Virus record (IMG/VR): IMGVR_UViG_3300027365_000013
Location: 1 to 63,688 of that record
Origin: a virus
Length of the DNA: 63,688 nt
Reading direction: 5' to 3' (one strand)
How positions within the stretch are numbered: the stretch's first letter is position 1; each line of letters opens with the position of its first letter. The position numbers were made by a program, and so were the translations under genes. Of this stretch, positions 9,203 to 18,481 are shown piece after piece. The notes beneath the pieces were generated by a model. It made no database searches. It was not told the origin of the DNA and saw only the letters and a list, made by a program, of their open reading frames with translations.

Positions 9203-9538
9203 TCAATGTTTTTGTGATTCAATAATTTTCATTGACGCTTCCAATAAGCTGATTCCTTGACTTTCAGAAATTTCTTTTATTTCAGCAAAGGCTTTGGGGT
9301 ATTTTTCTTTTAGCTCAGCGTCACGAAGTTCTAAAATCACTGAATACTGTTCAATAAGAATTTCCCCATTATCCCCATCTCCGCCAACACTCCAAGAGAA
9401 ATGATCGTTATATTCTTGAAAGTCCAAATCATAGAGTTCTCTTAGATTTTGATTAGCTTCAGGGTGGTGGTTGGTTCCCTGTTCCCAACGTCCTTCTAAA
9501 ACCACACCATATTTTTCACAATCTTCTTTGAATGACAT
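9203..9538 (-). CDS. Hypothetical protein
   Basis: 111 residues from MSFKEDCEKYG, chosen because it starts just after the upstream stop; the longer frame would run inside the previous gene. Contains FSWSVGGDGDNGE followed by an acidic helix. Not recognised. Confidence 0.55.
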   Translation of the reverse strand: MSFKEDCEKYGVVLEGRWEQGTNHHPEANQNLRELYDLDFQEYNDHFSWSVGGDGDNGEILIEQYSVILELRDAELKEKYPKAFAEIKEISESQGISLLEASMKIIESQKH

Positions 9539-9539
9539 A

Positions 9540-10214
9540 TCACTTCTCCCACAATTTAATAACTTTAATTTTCTTATCGGGATAGTTATGAAGTACGTCC
9601 AGCATACGATTATTACCATCCACCAGTTCTAGTCCTTCACGCACAATACAAATGGGAATCTTAGTATCGATATCACGTGGATACTTCGTATCATTTTTAC
9701 GAACAAAGCCATTCTCATTAAAGCGAGTAACCACATCTTTCTTATTAATGCTGATAACTTCAGCAGTATTGCAATCCTTGATGGTATCAGCAGTGAAGTT
9801 GTATTCTAATTCAAGTACAAAAAGTACTTTATCCAGATCATTATCCATTTCAATCATTTCTTTGATACGGTTCTCTAGTAGATCATCGTTATTAAATGTG
9901 CCGGGACCAAGTTCATCACCGTAGTAACCACTACAAACATCTATGTCCCAGTTATCTTTTTCGTAGACGCCAGTATATACTTTTATTCGGTCAATACAGT
10001 ATAGCTCAATACCACTTGGCTTATAATTAACCCAACGTCCATTTTTACCACTATCTTCTTTAATAGTAATATAGGGGTCTGATACACTTTCTATTTCGAC
10101 GTTAGTTATGGTGCTACAACGACAAATAGAATCACAACCATTCGCTTCACAGTCGCGATACGTATCATAATCGGCATCAACACACCATCGATAGTTTCCG
10201 CTTACTTTAATCAT
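9540..10214 (-). CDS. Protein with ParB/sulfiredoxin-like C-terminal motif
   Basis: 224 residues. The first 40 residues are Cys-rich (CVDADYDTYRDCEANGCDS, then ICRC), possibly metal binding. Near the end CIVREGLELVDGNNRMLDVL resembles the DGNHR loop of ParB/Srx-type nuclease or ATPase folds. The assignment rests on that single motif. Confidence 0.4.
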   Translation of the reverse strand: MIKVSGNYRWCVDADYDTYRDCEANGCDSICRCSTITNVEIESVSDPYITIKEDSGKNGRWVNYKPSGIELYCIDRIKVYTGVYEKDNWDIDVCSGYYGDELGPGTFNNDDLLENRIKEMIEMDNDLDKVLFVLELEYNFTADTIKDCNTAEVISINKKDVVTRFNENGFVRKNDTKYPRDIDTKIPICIVREGLELVDGNNRMLDVLHNYPDKKIKVIKLWEK

Positions 10215-10217
10215 TAT

Positions 10218-10511
10218 TCACCTTTTCAATTTCCAATCTTTATCACTGGTTGGGCCTTTATTAGGTCTTCGTTCTTGTTGGCTACCAACCTCAATTATTG
10301 GTTTTGCCGCCAACAGTCGATCAAGCCTTTCGGTAAAAGCATCTTCCATAACATTGATATGTTGGTGAGGGAGATCTTCATCGGTACAAATAACATTGAA
10401 CCCATGCATAGACAGAATTTCAGTAACAAGACCACACATGGTGGTCTTGCCTTTACCTGTACTTGCGCAAACTACAATTTTAATATCGCGCTCGTCATCC
10501 GTACACATCAT
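10218..10511 (-). CDS. Small P-loop protein
   Basis: 97 residues with a Walker A loop ASTGKGKTT near residues 16-24 and a short kinase-like continuation (MCGLVTEILSMHGFNVICTD). It is half the length of typical nucleotide kinases, and no LID or second nucleotide-binding motif is seen. GAGG precedes the paired ATG codons. NTP binding is likely; the function is unknown. Confidence 0.55.
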   Translation of the reverse strand: MMCTDDERDIKIVVCASTGKGKTTMCGLVTEILSMHGFNVICTDEDLPHQHINVMEDAFTERLDRLLAAKPIIEVGSQQERRPNKGPTSDKDWKLKR

Positions 10512-10516
10512 CTACC

Positions 10517-11500
10517 TCACTTATACTGTGTCATGAACCACATACGAGATTTGTTTGTAATGAGCTTGGACACATCTTTCCATTCCAGATTAGATGCTTC
10601 AAGTTCATCTGCCGATTCCTTCTTGATATCCTGACCCATCCATTTCAGGAACTCACCCATCTTTTTCATGTCCATCTCATCTTCACCGCCAAGCTCAGAC
10701 ACTGCTTGTTGGAGTCGTGCAGGTGTTACAAATCGATCAACAAAGTCAAGAGCATCTTTACTGGCTTCAGCTTTAACCACCACAGACTTCGAAGACTTAT
10801 TCACCGTATGTACATCTGTTTTGATCTTGAAGCTCCAATTATAGAAAAGCTCATAATCGTTTGTTTGTGGTGTTACAACAAAACCTTCGCCCGGTCCTTC
10901 TACACCAAATACATCTTTAACCCATGTATCAACTTTTTCGTAGACATCGATTAGTTCATTGAGTTTATCAGCAACAGCTTTCATGGTATCTTCGTCACCG
11001 TTGAAATCGATTTTGATGGTATCGATAGTATCAATGACAATAACATCTGGATGATCACTGAGACCTGCCGCCTCAACTACATTTCGTACATCATTGGTGT
11101 TTGTCATTAGGTCAATGACATTTTCACCGTCTTTATCCATTACCATGGCGGCGAAAGGTGCGAAAATTTTACGACCAATTTGAGTGATAGCATCTTTACT
11201 TTGGATGCCTAGTCCAGCCCATTCGCCATAGATAACAATGATATTTCCAGAGTCGTTGTAAATGTCCGTATCGAGACTATCAACAAACTTAGCGAAACCC
11301 ATGTTGTCATTTTCAACATCAATTACGCGCTTGCGTGACTGTGCGTAAACACCTTCTTCTGGATCATAAACGATAGCCGCGTTAGTGCCATGAAGTTTAG
11401 GTTTGATATTGAATTCTTTTGGGCCAACATGGTACTTCTTTCCGGCCTTTACTTTGTGGTGAAAGCTTTCGATTGACGGAAATTTGTAAAACTTTTTCAT
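10517..11500 (-). CDS. rnlB: ATP-dependent RNA ligase, Rnl2 type
   Basis: 327 residues, nearly the length of T4 RnlB. It has the nucleotidyltransferase motifs in order: motif I KLHGTNAAI with the adenylated lysine, motif III IVIYGEWAG, motif IV EGFVV and motif V FKIKT. A C-terminal helical domain follows. The enzyme should seal nicks in double-stranded RNA. The start at MKKFYKFPS is preferred because AGAGG lies upstream. T4 family members help repair RNA cut by host defences; together with the Rnl1-type gene at 15368 the phage has two RNA ligases. Confidence 0.85.
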   Translation of the reverse strand: MKKFYKFPSIESFHHKVKAGKKYHVGPKEFNIKPKLHGTNAAIVYDPEEGVYAQSRKRVIDVENDNMGFAKFVDSLDTDIYNDSGNIIVIYGEWAGLGIQSKDAITQIGRKIFAPFAAMVMDKDGENVIDLMTNTNDVRNVVEAAGLSDHPDVIVIDTIDTIKIDFNGDEDTMKAVADKLNELIDVYEKVDTWVKDVFGVEGPGEGFVVTPQTNDYELFYNWSFKIKTDVHTVNKSSKSVVVKAEASKDALDFVDRFVTPARLQQAVSELGGEDEMDMKKMGEFLKWMGQDIKKESADELEASNLEWKDVSKLITNKSRMWFMTQYK

Positions 11501-11520
11501 ATTATAGCCTCTTTTATCCA

Positions 11521-11724
11521 TTAACGTTTGATACTTATATTACCATTCCCTAACGCATAAATCAACACCAAAAACCAAAATACACTTAAAAGAATACACA
11601 AAATGCGATTCATTAAGCCATTATCTAAATACGCTTTGAGGAATATATAAAACATTATAGCACCAAGGCAATAAAATAACAACGAAAGTATAGCAAGGAT
11701 TACAACTAAAACACTCACTTCCAT
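11521..11724 (-). CDS. Small membrane protein
   Basis: 67 residues with two hydrophobic segments (about 4-30 and 40-58) separated by a short polar loop, ending in a basic tail. Predicted inner-membrane protein; role unknown. Confidence 0.55.
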   Translation of the reverse strand: MEVSVLVVILAILSLLFYCLGAIMFYIFLKAYLDNGLMNRILCILLSVFWFLVLIYALGNGNISIKR

Positions 11725-11730
11725 AGATTA

Positions 11731-12396
11731 TCACAAAGTACTATCCGAATGCCAAACTGGTGTGTTACATCGGGGGCAATGTACATATCCGTAAAACCAA
11801 TGATCTGTTCCATCAGGAGTGGCATCAGTACCACAGTTGATTAATTCAAAACGCTCGTCATCGTCATGTTCACATAAGTCACTATTAAAACCACAACACG
11901 TGAAGTCTTTTCGATATACATGATCAATGAATTTAGCAAAATGAATAAATGGACGCTGTAGCAACTTATACTTAATAGGATTTCGCCAAGTTTTCGCAAT
12001 GCTATAGTTCCAGTTACAAACTAGATGCGAGTTATTCTGAAAATAATTCCTGATACCTGTGATAGGATAGCTCAATAAAACATATAGAGGGTTTGAACAA
12101 CGATATGCTTTATCCATGAAAATGAAGCTATAGTATTCAAACTCAGGATGTTCGACCCGTTTTGGCATAAAAGATTTATAAAAAGGCGTAAAATACGGTC
12201 TACTGTTCGAAGTCTTTCTTACAAACATTTGGAATGGTCGCCAAATGAACTTTCCGTACAACCTCCAAAGTCGCGTAGACAGGGTATCTTCATACTTTCG
12301 CTTCGAGGGTGCGGAAGGTCTACTCATAAATATATCATTCTTTTTGTTACGGAATGCAAAGAATGTGAATTTCTTTTCGGTTGTTTCGTTATACAT
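11731..12396 (-). CDS. Hypothetical protein with C-terminal zinc-ribbon-like motif
   Basis: 221 residues, basic and aromatic. Cysteines cluster in the last 60 residues: CCGFNSDLCEHDDDE and, at the end, CPRCNTPVWHSD, suggesting a metal-binding C-terminus. No homologue recognised. Confidence 0.5.
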   Translation of the reverse strand: MYNETTEKKFTFFAFRNKKNDIFMSRPSAPSKRKYEDTLSTRLWRLYGKFIWRPFQMFVRKTSNSRPYFTPFYKSFMPKRVEHPEFEYYSFIFMDKAYRCSNPLYVLLSYPITGIRNYFQNNSHLVCNWNYSIAKTWRNPIKYKLLQRPFIHFAKFIDHVYRKDFTCCGFNSDLCEHDDDERFELINCGTDATPDGTDHWFYGYVHCPRCNTPVWHSDSTL

Positions 12397-12425
12397 TATA
12401 CACCTTTTAGATAATTTTCAGTTAT

Positions 12426-13502
12426 TTACACACGGTTTTTTCCAAGCCGTTCAAGGATTGAAAAGAACTCATCATTAAGTAAGTCATAAGAATACAAATA
12501 CACGTCATGTGGTAGTATATCTTTGATCTTCAAGTAATTCAATACCTTTTCCATATCCGTAGTTTTTATTTCAATCTCATAGGGATTTTTATCATAATTA
12601 TCCATTACGTCATCTATTGTGAAATTTCCACCATGAACTAATGGTCTCACAACTACCTTCGATACATGGAAACTTTCTTTTTCTAAGGACTTGTAACTTT
12701 GAAATGGCTCGTCAGTTCTAAAAGAAATTTTGAACAATTTTGTATTAGCGTAATCCATCACGTCTTGATAAGGTATACTGACTAAAAAGAATACCTTATA
12801 TGCATGAGCATGTGTTTTTATATATTGGTAATTTTTGATATAGGTGTTGAATACATGTTTTGAAAATTGAATATAACACGAAAGATCCGACAGAGTATCC
12901 ACGTCTATATAGAGCTTTGACAACTCCATATAAGTTTTAGTAGTTGGAATAAGAACACCCATACCTAGATAGGTCTCTAATGTGTTATAGAGCCCTCGTA
13001 AGGTAAATTTTATATATTCGTCATATACAATCTCTGTAGGTAACGCTTTTTCTAAGCGGGTAAGCTGATCATGAATGTTGAGCTTTTCGATAATATCATC
13101 TATGTTTTTAGGCAATGAAACATGTTGGAGTAATAGAGTATTTCTGGCATGATCATACCATTCGTAAGGATCAGAAACATTCTTTTCTTTTTCAATCTCA
13201 AATTCATAATCTACAGTGTCACTAGAGCAGTTCCTAGCCACTACCGTTTCAGATGTCAATTTACCCAATAATCTATTGACGTTTGGATAATCGTTCTCAT
13301 TGGATTTGTAAATTGTCAAAAACCAGAACAATCTCGCAAGAATGTTGCGATGTTCCGGCTCGTCATCTACGTTGATGCCCGTAACATTTTCGTAGTCTTT
13401 TTTCAACTTCTCTTCGTCGCATATCTCTATATTGAGAGGCGTAACTATGACATTCCTACCATAATTATTAAATATTTCTAACTGTCCAATTTCCAAATCC
13501 AT
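12426..13502 (-). CDS. Member of a local paralogous family
   Basis: 358 residues, unrecognised. The C-terminal part (FFLVSIPYQDV, then EIEIKTTDMEKVLNYLKIKD) resembles the ends of the proteins at 14130, 16589, 18482 and 20025: a strand of the form hxVSVPxxDV followed by a helix with D-h-x-x-L-x-x-L-K. This suggests local gene duplication. No catalytic motif seen. Confidence 0.5.
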   Translation of the reverse strand: MDLEIGQLEIFNNYGRNVIVTPLNIEICDEEKLKKDYENVTGINVDDEPEHRNILARLFWFLTIYKSNENDYPNVNRLLGKLTSETVVARNCSSDTVDYEFEIEKEKNVSDPYEWYDHARNTLLLQHVSLPKNIDDIIEKLNIHDQLTRLEKALPTEIVYDEYIKFTLRGLYNTLETYLGMGVLIPTTKTYMELSKLYIDVDTLSDLSCYIQFSKHVFNTYIKNYQYIKTHAHAYKVFFLVSIPYQDVMDYANTKLFKISFRTDEPFQSYKSLEKESFHVSKVVVRPLVHGGNFTIDDVMDNYDKNPYEIEIKTTDMEKVLNYLKIKDILPHDVYLYSYDLLNDEFFSILERLGKNRV

Positions 13503-13503
13503 A

Positions 13504-13710
13504 CTACGACCTATATTTCTTTATCATTGACTTAATACCGTTAAATACAAACACATCTATATGATGTGATAGAAGTACTATCATAGCGAAAAAAGGTGCA
13601 TACACCGTGTCGAACGCACCAAGAAAGTAAAAGACAAAAAACCAAACAGTAATTTGCAGATATGCGGAAATAAAATACAAAATATCTTTTTGAAACTCAG
13701 ACAAAATCAC
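13504..13710 (-). CDS. Small membrane protein
   Basis: 68 residues with two hydrophobic segments (ITVWFFVFYFLGAF and FFAMIVLLSH) and a basic C-terminus. It sits one base upstream of the next start. Role unknown. Confidence 0.5.
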   Translation of the reverse strand: MILSEFQKDILYFISAYLQITVWFFVFYFLGAFDTVYAPFFAMIVLLSHHIDVFVFNGIKSMIKKYRS

Positions 13711-13733
13711 TTCTCCTATCGTTTTCTACTACC

Positions 13734-14126
13734 TTACAACCTTTTTTCTAACTTTTCAATAGCTTCACTAATATATTGTTGCCGTATGCGAATTTTTTCC
13801 AGTAAGTCTTTTGCAGTTTCTTCTCTACTTGTCAGGTTCAATAGATCATATTCGTCATCAGGAGGAAGGATCTTTTTCAACATATGAATTATTTCAGTTT
13901 GTTTTTGATATGTGTTCTGTTGTTCTTTGGCAGTTTTTACTGCTAGATTATCAACTTCCATCCTGCATTCTAAAGATATTCTAGATGCACGTCTAACTTC
14001 ATTGTACATCACTTCGTAGATTTTTCGATCTCGCTCTTCTTTCTGCTTATTAGATCTAGAGATATACAGACCTAAAAGAAGAACACAACATAAGGTTATG
14101 AAAGATAGAATCACTTCCGGCTGCAC
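13734..14126 (-). CDS. Membrane-anchored coiled-coil protein
   Basis: 130 residues: one N-terminal membrane helix (ILSFITLCCVLLLGLYI) followed by about 100 residues of charged coiled coil (IRIRQQYISEAIEKLEKRL at the end). The topology is that of an inner-membrane spanin or a phage membrane scaffold, but no partner o-spanin is adjacent, so a lysis role is not claimed. Confidence 0.5.
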   Translation of the reverse strand: MQPEVILSFITLCCVLLLGLYISRSNKQKEERDRKIYEVMYNEVRRASRISLECRMEVDNLAVKTAKEQQNTYQKQTEIIHMLKKILPPDDEYDLLNLTSREETAKDLLEKIRIRQQYISEAIEKLEKRL

Positions 14127-14129
14127 AGT

Positions 14130-14813
14130 TTATTCCTTGAATAAGTTTCCGATAACATATTGTAAAATATCCATAATGTTATCGGTACATATATCTTCTT
14201 TGGGTACTGATACGATCAAAAGATGTTCCATACATTCTATAGATCTCAGTTTCAAAAAGTTTAAACATGTATGAATGTCATACATATTTATATCTTTTTC
14301 AATAATACTTATAAGATTCTCATGACCAATATTGATATAAACATCATCCAATGGTTTACAGAGTCTGACTGTTTTTTCAACACCGGATGGCGTTGGCATG
14401 ATAGAAAGATTTACATCGTATTCATCACATGGTCTAAAATCAACACTAAAATGATTTGTAAAAGGTTTATTGAACTTCTTTTCGTATACAGATTCTATTG
14501 CGTCACTAATGGCATTATCTATGTTCAATCGAGAAATAATAGTTTCCACAGATCTGGTGGCATTATTGTCTTTATCAAACTCACTTATGATATAAGGTAA
14601 TACTTTTTTTTCTCCATTGTTCAAAATATTAATGATCTGATCAACAGAACATAAATTCATGTCATTTTTGGAGTTGATATACAAAACGTCAGTGTCTTTT
14701 ATCTTATTAGATATGTGATCATCAATATAACAATGAACCTTAATTTCCACATTACTGTGATCTATAAGAATTCTGTAAAGATTATTCGGAATGTTCTTTT
14801 GATTTCTAATCAT
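14130..14813 (-). CDS. Member of a local paralogous family
   Basis: 227 residues started at MIRNQKNIPNN, just after TAGGTG. It ends with LLIVSVPKEDICTDNIMDILQYVIGNL, similar to the C-terminus of the 162-residue protein at 20025. The ATG overlaps the upstream stop. Function unknown. Confidence 0.5.
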   Translation of the reverse strand: MIRNQKNIPNNLYRILIDHSNVEIKVHCYIDDHISNKIKDTDVLYINSKNDMNLCSVDQIINILNNGEKKVLPYIISEFDKDNNATRSVETIISRLNIDNAISDAIESVYEKKFNKPFTNHFSVDFRPCDEYDVNLSIMPTPSGVEKTVRLCKPLDDVYINIGHENLISIIEKDINMYDIHTCLNFLKLRSIECMEHLLIVSVPKEDICTDNIMDILQYVIGNLFKE

Positions 14814-15351
14814 ATTCACCTACATCGTATTCGAACGGTGAGGATTCCAACTCATCCTCAATTTCATTGACATTGATCACAATAGAATCAATGTGATGTT
14901 TATTACCTTTCAGTTTTAAAAGATTTATATAGTTATTCGATAGCCTAGAGAATTCTATACATGAATAGTTACTATTCTCAATATTACGTATAACTATACA
15001 ACTACTGTCGTCAGTATATTCTATGTCTTTATAATTAAAGGGATTATGAAGAATATCCCTGTCATTAAATATCGTTGCGATATAATATACAAGATCGATG
15101 TATACATATTTTTCTTTATCACATCGGTATTTCATCATAACATCTTTAACACTCATGCCGAATTCATTTTCCATATAGTAATAGTACCTATTATGAATAG
15201 CGGCATTGGCATCATATGAAGCCAAAAAGTAGTATATGTTAAGATCTCGAAGTATATGCTTTAAGGTACCACACGCTCCATCACTAGGTATGGTGAATTC
15301 GATATTCCAATCATAAAGACGTGCGTATTTAATAAGATCATTTAAGCGCAT
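14806..15351 (-). CDS. Hypothetical protein with hairpin-shielded start
   Basis: 181 residues from MRLNDLIKYARLYD. A GTG start 27 bases upstream is possible, but it would lie inside the hairpin described at 15359-15386. Contains DWNIEFTIPSDG and a C-terminal NYINLLKLKGNKHHIDSI region recalling the local paralogous family. Not recognised. Confidence 0.5.
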   Translation of the reverse strand: MRLNDLIKYARLYDWNIEFTIPSDGACGTLKHILRDLNIYYFLASYDANAAIHNRYYYYMENEFGMSVKDVMMKYRCDKEKYVYIDLVYYIATIFNDRDILHNPFNYKDIEYTDDSSCIVIRNIENSNYSCIEFSRLSNNYINLLKLKGNKHHIDSIVINVNEIEDELESSPFEYDVGEYD

Positions 15352-15358
15352 GTTGAAG

Positions 15359-15386
15359 TAGTGAGTGTTACCACTCACTAACCTCC
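15359..15386 (-). promoter_or_regulatory. Shine-Dalgarno separated from start by a stable hairpin
   Basis: On the minus strand GGAGGT is followed at once by a nine-base-pair stem (TAGTGAGTG/CACTCACTA) with a GTAA tetraloop, then seven bases to the ATG at 15351. When folded, the hairpin brings the ribosome site to a normal distance, as known for T4 gene 38 mRNA. It also overlaps the stop codon of the RNA ligase gene. Confidence 0.5.
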
Positions 15387-16540
15387 ATTCGAGAGATGTT
15401 TTTCTTAATCAGCATCTTTTCCTCAATGCGCCGAGCAGAAAGCTCATGATCATTGTTCTTCAGCATTGACGCATACGAATTTGACAAGAAATGCTTAAAC
15501 GGATGAGACTTAAGTTTCTTGAAATACATAGCGTTATCCAAATGCTTGTTCTCTAGATAAAACGCATGGCCATCTTCCATGATTTCAGTATACAGAGTGT
15601 TAGACTTTTCCAGAAGTTCATTAAAGCGATCCTCAAGAATAGGGTTACCCTGAATTACTAGAAAAACATCATCAGTCTCCCCATTGAGATACGCTTCCCA
15701 GAAATGCCGTGCTGTACTCAAAAAATTAGTTTTAGTGTTATGGTGTGTCACGTACCATTCAGTCTTCAGCTTAACGCGCAGACCACATTCCATGACAAGT
15801 ACATAGCCTTCCACATTCTCTTTACTTTGCGCATCAGACCAATCCCATTCTGTAATTTTAGGAACCACATAGTCCTCACCAAAATGAGAAATCATCTCGT
15901 CATAAGATAGGTATTCACCAGTATCATTATGACGTACACTAGTGACAATCAAACGATCAGTGTTATAGCACAATACGATCTGATACTTCGGGTTACTGGA
16001 AAGTAACTCGTAATTAACAGTATAGTTCTGGTCAGTAAGTTCTTTAGACCGCTCATAAAGATGTTTATCATTCTCAATCATTTCCATACCCATCACTTTA
16101 TAGCTTGAAGTCAGTGACGAATTGGATTTCATATCAAGCTCACCATCCCAATCGAATGATGAAATGATTGATCCGTCGAGCTTATCAAGAGCATAAGCTA
16201 CTTTCAATGAGCGAATATCGTCAGAACAGTTGACATCCACACCATATTGATTTTTAACTGTACGATACAGACCTTCATTACCTTCGTAGTCATATTCATG
16301 GACGTTCAAAAACTTTTCAAAAGGACGACATACGCAACGCACAAAGTCCATGTTTTCATCCACTTCAAAGACTGACCCACGGCACTCCATAGCAGCCTGA
16401 GAGTTGAAATCGCCCGGAATAGTCAGGCTATAGTCAAACACTACCACGTTCTTCCCACGATATACACTGCGATTCATGAAGAACTTCTCTGATTTTTCAC
16501 TGAGTGCTTTCATTTCGTAGAAAAGATCTTTGATGCTCAT
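15368..16540 (-). CDS. rnlA: T4-type RNA ligase 1
   Basis: 390 residues, similar to T4 RnlA (374). Motif I is YALDKLDGSIIS with the adenylated lysine in KLDGS; motif III-like VNYELLS and motif IV-like VEGYVLVM follow, then motif V LRVKLKTEWY. The upstream part has the typical FEKFLNVHEY segment. Known homologues seal single-stranded breaks such as host-cleaved tRNA anticodon loops, working with polynucleotide kinase/phosphatase, which is not seen in this window. GGAGAG lies just before the chosen ATG, and a strong sigma70-like promoter is directly upstream. Confidence 0.88.
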   Translation of the reverse strand: MSIKDLFYEMKALSEKSEKFFMNRSVYRGKNVVVFDYSLTIPGDFNSQAAMECRGSVFEVDENMDFVRCVCRPFEKFLNVHEYDYEGNEGLYRTVKNQYGVDVNCSDDIRSLKVAYALDKLDGSIISSFDWDGELDMKSNSSLTSSYKVMGMEMIENDKHLYERSKELTDQNYTVNYELLSSNPKYQIVLCYNTDRLIVTSVRHNDTGEYLSYDEMISHFGEDYVVPKITEWDWSDAQSKENVEGYVLVMECGLRVKLKTEWYVTHHNTKTNFLSTARHFWEAYLNGETDDVFLVIQGNPILEDRFNELLEKSNTLYTEIMEDGHAFYLENKHLDNAMYFKKLKSHPFKHFLSNSYASMLKNNDHELSARRIEEKMLIKKNISRMEVSEW

Positions 16541-16563
16541 ATTTCTCTCCATAGTTTTAAATC

Positions 16564-16592
16564 ATTATAAACTATGTCTACTTCAGGGTCAA
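16564..16592 (-). promoter_or_regulatory. Sigma70-type promoter of RNA ligase gene
   Basis: On the minus strand TTGACC, 17 bases, TATAAT, about 25 bases before the RNA ligase start. The -35 box overlaps the stop codon of the preceding gene. Host-polymerase (early) expression is expected. Confidence 0.7.
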
Positions 16593-18172
16593 GTAGTTGC
16601 CATAAATTGAAGGTGTTTCATGACATAATCCGCATCTGAAATTTTATATTTCAGATTATCAACAACAATACCCAATAACTTTAGTTTTCGCAATCTACGT
16701 AAATCATTGCATGATAAAGACACGGTAAATCTATCGGCACTAAGGCTTCTGTTGATGATCACATCTAAAATATAATCATCAATCAACCCATTGGCATAGT
16801 ACTGGATAACTTTTGTGTATCTCAGTCTAAATTGACCACGTTTACCAGTCCTACATTCCTGTAAGAATTTCATATACATATTGTCGTCGTTTGGAACTTT
16901 CTCTCGTTTGAGTTTTTCGCTCATCTTAGTACAATATGATTCTATTGATACCATTTTAGGGTTTACTTTACTGAAACCTTGCACATTAGATATGGTGGCG
17001 CTAGGGTCGATTTCAGAAATAAACTTTATTACCTTTTTAGTTGATTCTATATTCTTGGTGTTATAGTAAGCACATAGTTTGAAATTGAAACTGTCAGATT
17101 CTTTACCACTGACGATAGTATTAGCACAACTAGTATTAATACGTAATTGTTTCCCCCACGATCTTACTTCCGCAGTTTTATTAGAAAAACCAATAGGGTC
17201 TAGAATAACTCTACCCTTCAATATAGAGGTGCTTATAGGTATGTGTTTCACAAAGCCGTCATATAAATCTCTAACATCAGAATAAGTAGACTGAAAAGTG
17301 AGTGAGTCGTGGTTATCACACTTGTTCACTACAACACCTAAAAACTGTACGCATGGTATCTCAAATCCATCATTATGATCAAAACTGCAATTTGCAAAAG
17401 TAGATTCATTATCTTCACATACACCACTCATTCTATAAATCATATATTCAGAGAAAAATCTATTGTTTATCTTAGATTCATCATTTAAAACATTCTCTAG
17501 CGTCTTCTCATTCACTTTTCTAATTGAGTCTGTTAAATAGTATGTATCGTGAAAGATGTCAACATATGTACTATAATTGAAATCAAGCAAGACAGTACAA
17601 CAATTCTTCTGATCTGTTATGATTTTTCGAAACGAATCAATAGCGTCAGTAGCAGTACTCTTGATATCTTCGTGGTATTCAGATACCACGGAACATATAA
17701 AATCCACCAACACACTGTCATAAACTTTATACCCAAACTCATGTAAGAATTTATCTAAAGGCATAAGTTCGTATCTATATTTAACAGTGAATACACTGCC
17801 AATATCAGATAATTCAGACTCAATTCGAGCCTTGTATTCATCTGATGGATGGAAACGCTTCACAAGATATATAACCATTGTATATAACACCAACTCAGTC
17901 GCGCTATTGAATCCAAAAAAGGTATTCTCAGAGAATACACTAGAAATCTTTGGATGATGTGAATAATGCCAAAACATGTTTTCCTCAGTCATTCCGGTAA
18001 TTATTGACAAGGTTTTCACAAATGAATTTTTACTTAGCTCTGAATATAGACCGTGATCAATGCCATATTTTGGTGACAAAAACATTCCTACGTCTATATC
18101 ACTACCATAACGCTCTTGGAATTCTTTCAGAATTTTGGGCATTTTTTGACAATGTTCATAATCGACAACCAT
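16589..18172 (-). CDS. Large member of local paralogous family
   Basis: 527 residues started at MVVDYEHCQKMPK (a GTG six codons upstream is also possible). The C-terminal 150 residues align by eye with the protein at 18482: KVIQYYANGLIDDYILD against KTVQFISEGLIIDDDVLE, and SLSCNDLRRLRKLKLLG against SVHCDDIRDLHKLKLMG. The two are clearly paralogues. No enzyme motif seen. Confidence 0.6.
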   Translation of the reverse strand: MVVDYEHCQKMPKILKEFQERYGSDIDVGMFLSPKYGIDHGLYSELSKNSFVKTLSIITGMTEENMFWHYSHHPKISSVFSENTFFGFNSATELVLYTMVIYLVKRFHPSDEYKARIESELSDIGSVFTVKYRYELMPLDKFLHEFGYKVYDSVLVDFICSVVSEYHEDIKSTATDAIDSFRKIITDQKNCCTVLLDFNYSTYVDIFHDTYYLTDSIRKVNEKTLENVLNDESKINNRFFSEYMIYRMSGVCEDNESTFANCSFDHNDGFEIPCVQFLGVVVNKCDNHDSLTFQSTYSDVRDLYDGFVKHIPISTSILKGRVILDPIGFSNKTAEVRSWGKQLRINTSCANTIVSGKESDSFNFKLCAYYNTKNIESTKKVIKFISEIDPSATISNVQGFSKVNPKMVSIESYCTKMSEKLKREKVPNDDNMYMKFLQECRTGKRGQFRLRYTKVIQYYANGLIDDYILDVIINRSLSADRFTVSLSCNDLRRLRKLKLLGIVVDNLKYKISDADYVMKHLQFMATT

Positions 18173-18200
18173 AACAACCTCGTATTTCACAATTTAATAA

Positions 18201-18231
18201 AATTTATACAGCCCAGTGGGCTGTATAAATT
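18201..18231 (-). terminator. Rho-independent terminator
   Basis: A 14-base-pair inverted repeat (AATTTATACAGCCC and its complement) around a three-base loop, followed on the minus strand by TTTATT. It lies at the stop of the 64-residue gene. Confidence 0.75.
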
Positions 18232-18425
18232 TACTCCATAATGTTTAGAATCTGTTCCAGAAATCCGGCAACTTCTTCTTTAGACTGGAACTTCAGCTTT
18301 TCTCCAAGTGACAACTCTAGAGAGCTATCGTTTCCATCTTTAGAAACTTTAGCAACACCAATGATGTTATTTTCAGAGTCGGTCAGAGAATATTCACTTA
18401 CCGTTGACAGTTCGTTAATCTGCAT
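18231..18425 (-). CDS. Small hypothetical protein
   Basis: 64 residues, MQINELSTVSEYSLTDSENN at the start. It is flanked by a late-type promoter and a strong terminator, so it is probably a single-gene late transcript. Not recognised. Confidence 0.6.
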   Translation of the reverse strand: MQINELSTVSEYSLTDSENNIIGVAKVSKDGNDSSLELSLGEKLKFQSKEEVAGFLEQILNIME

Positions 18426-18457
18426 GATCTTTTCCTCATATCAATCAAAACCCTATA

Positions 18458-18465
18458 TATTTATA
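18458..18465 (-). promoter_or_regulatory. T4-type late promoter TATAAATA
   Basis: Perfect octamer, 33 bases before the 64-residue gene on the minus strand. Confidence 0.6.
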
Positions 18466-18481
18466 CTTATTAACTTATAAG

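Noticed and set aside
13734-14126. Inner-membrane spanin
   Set aside because: The topology fits, but there is no overlapping or adjacent outer lipoprotein and no lysis cassette nearby.
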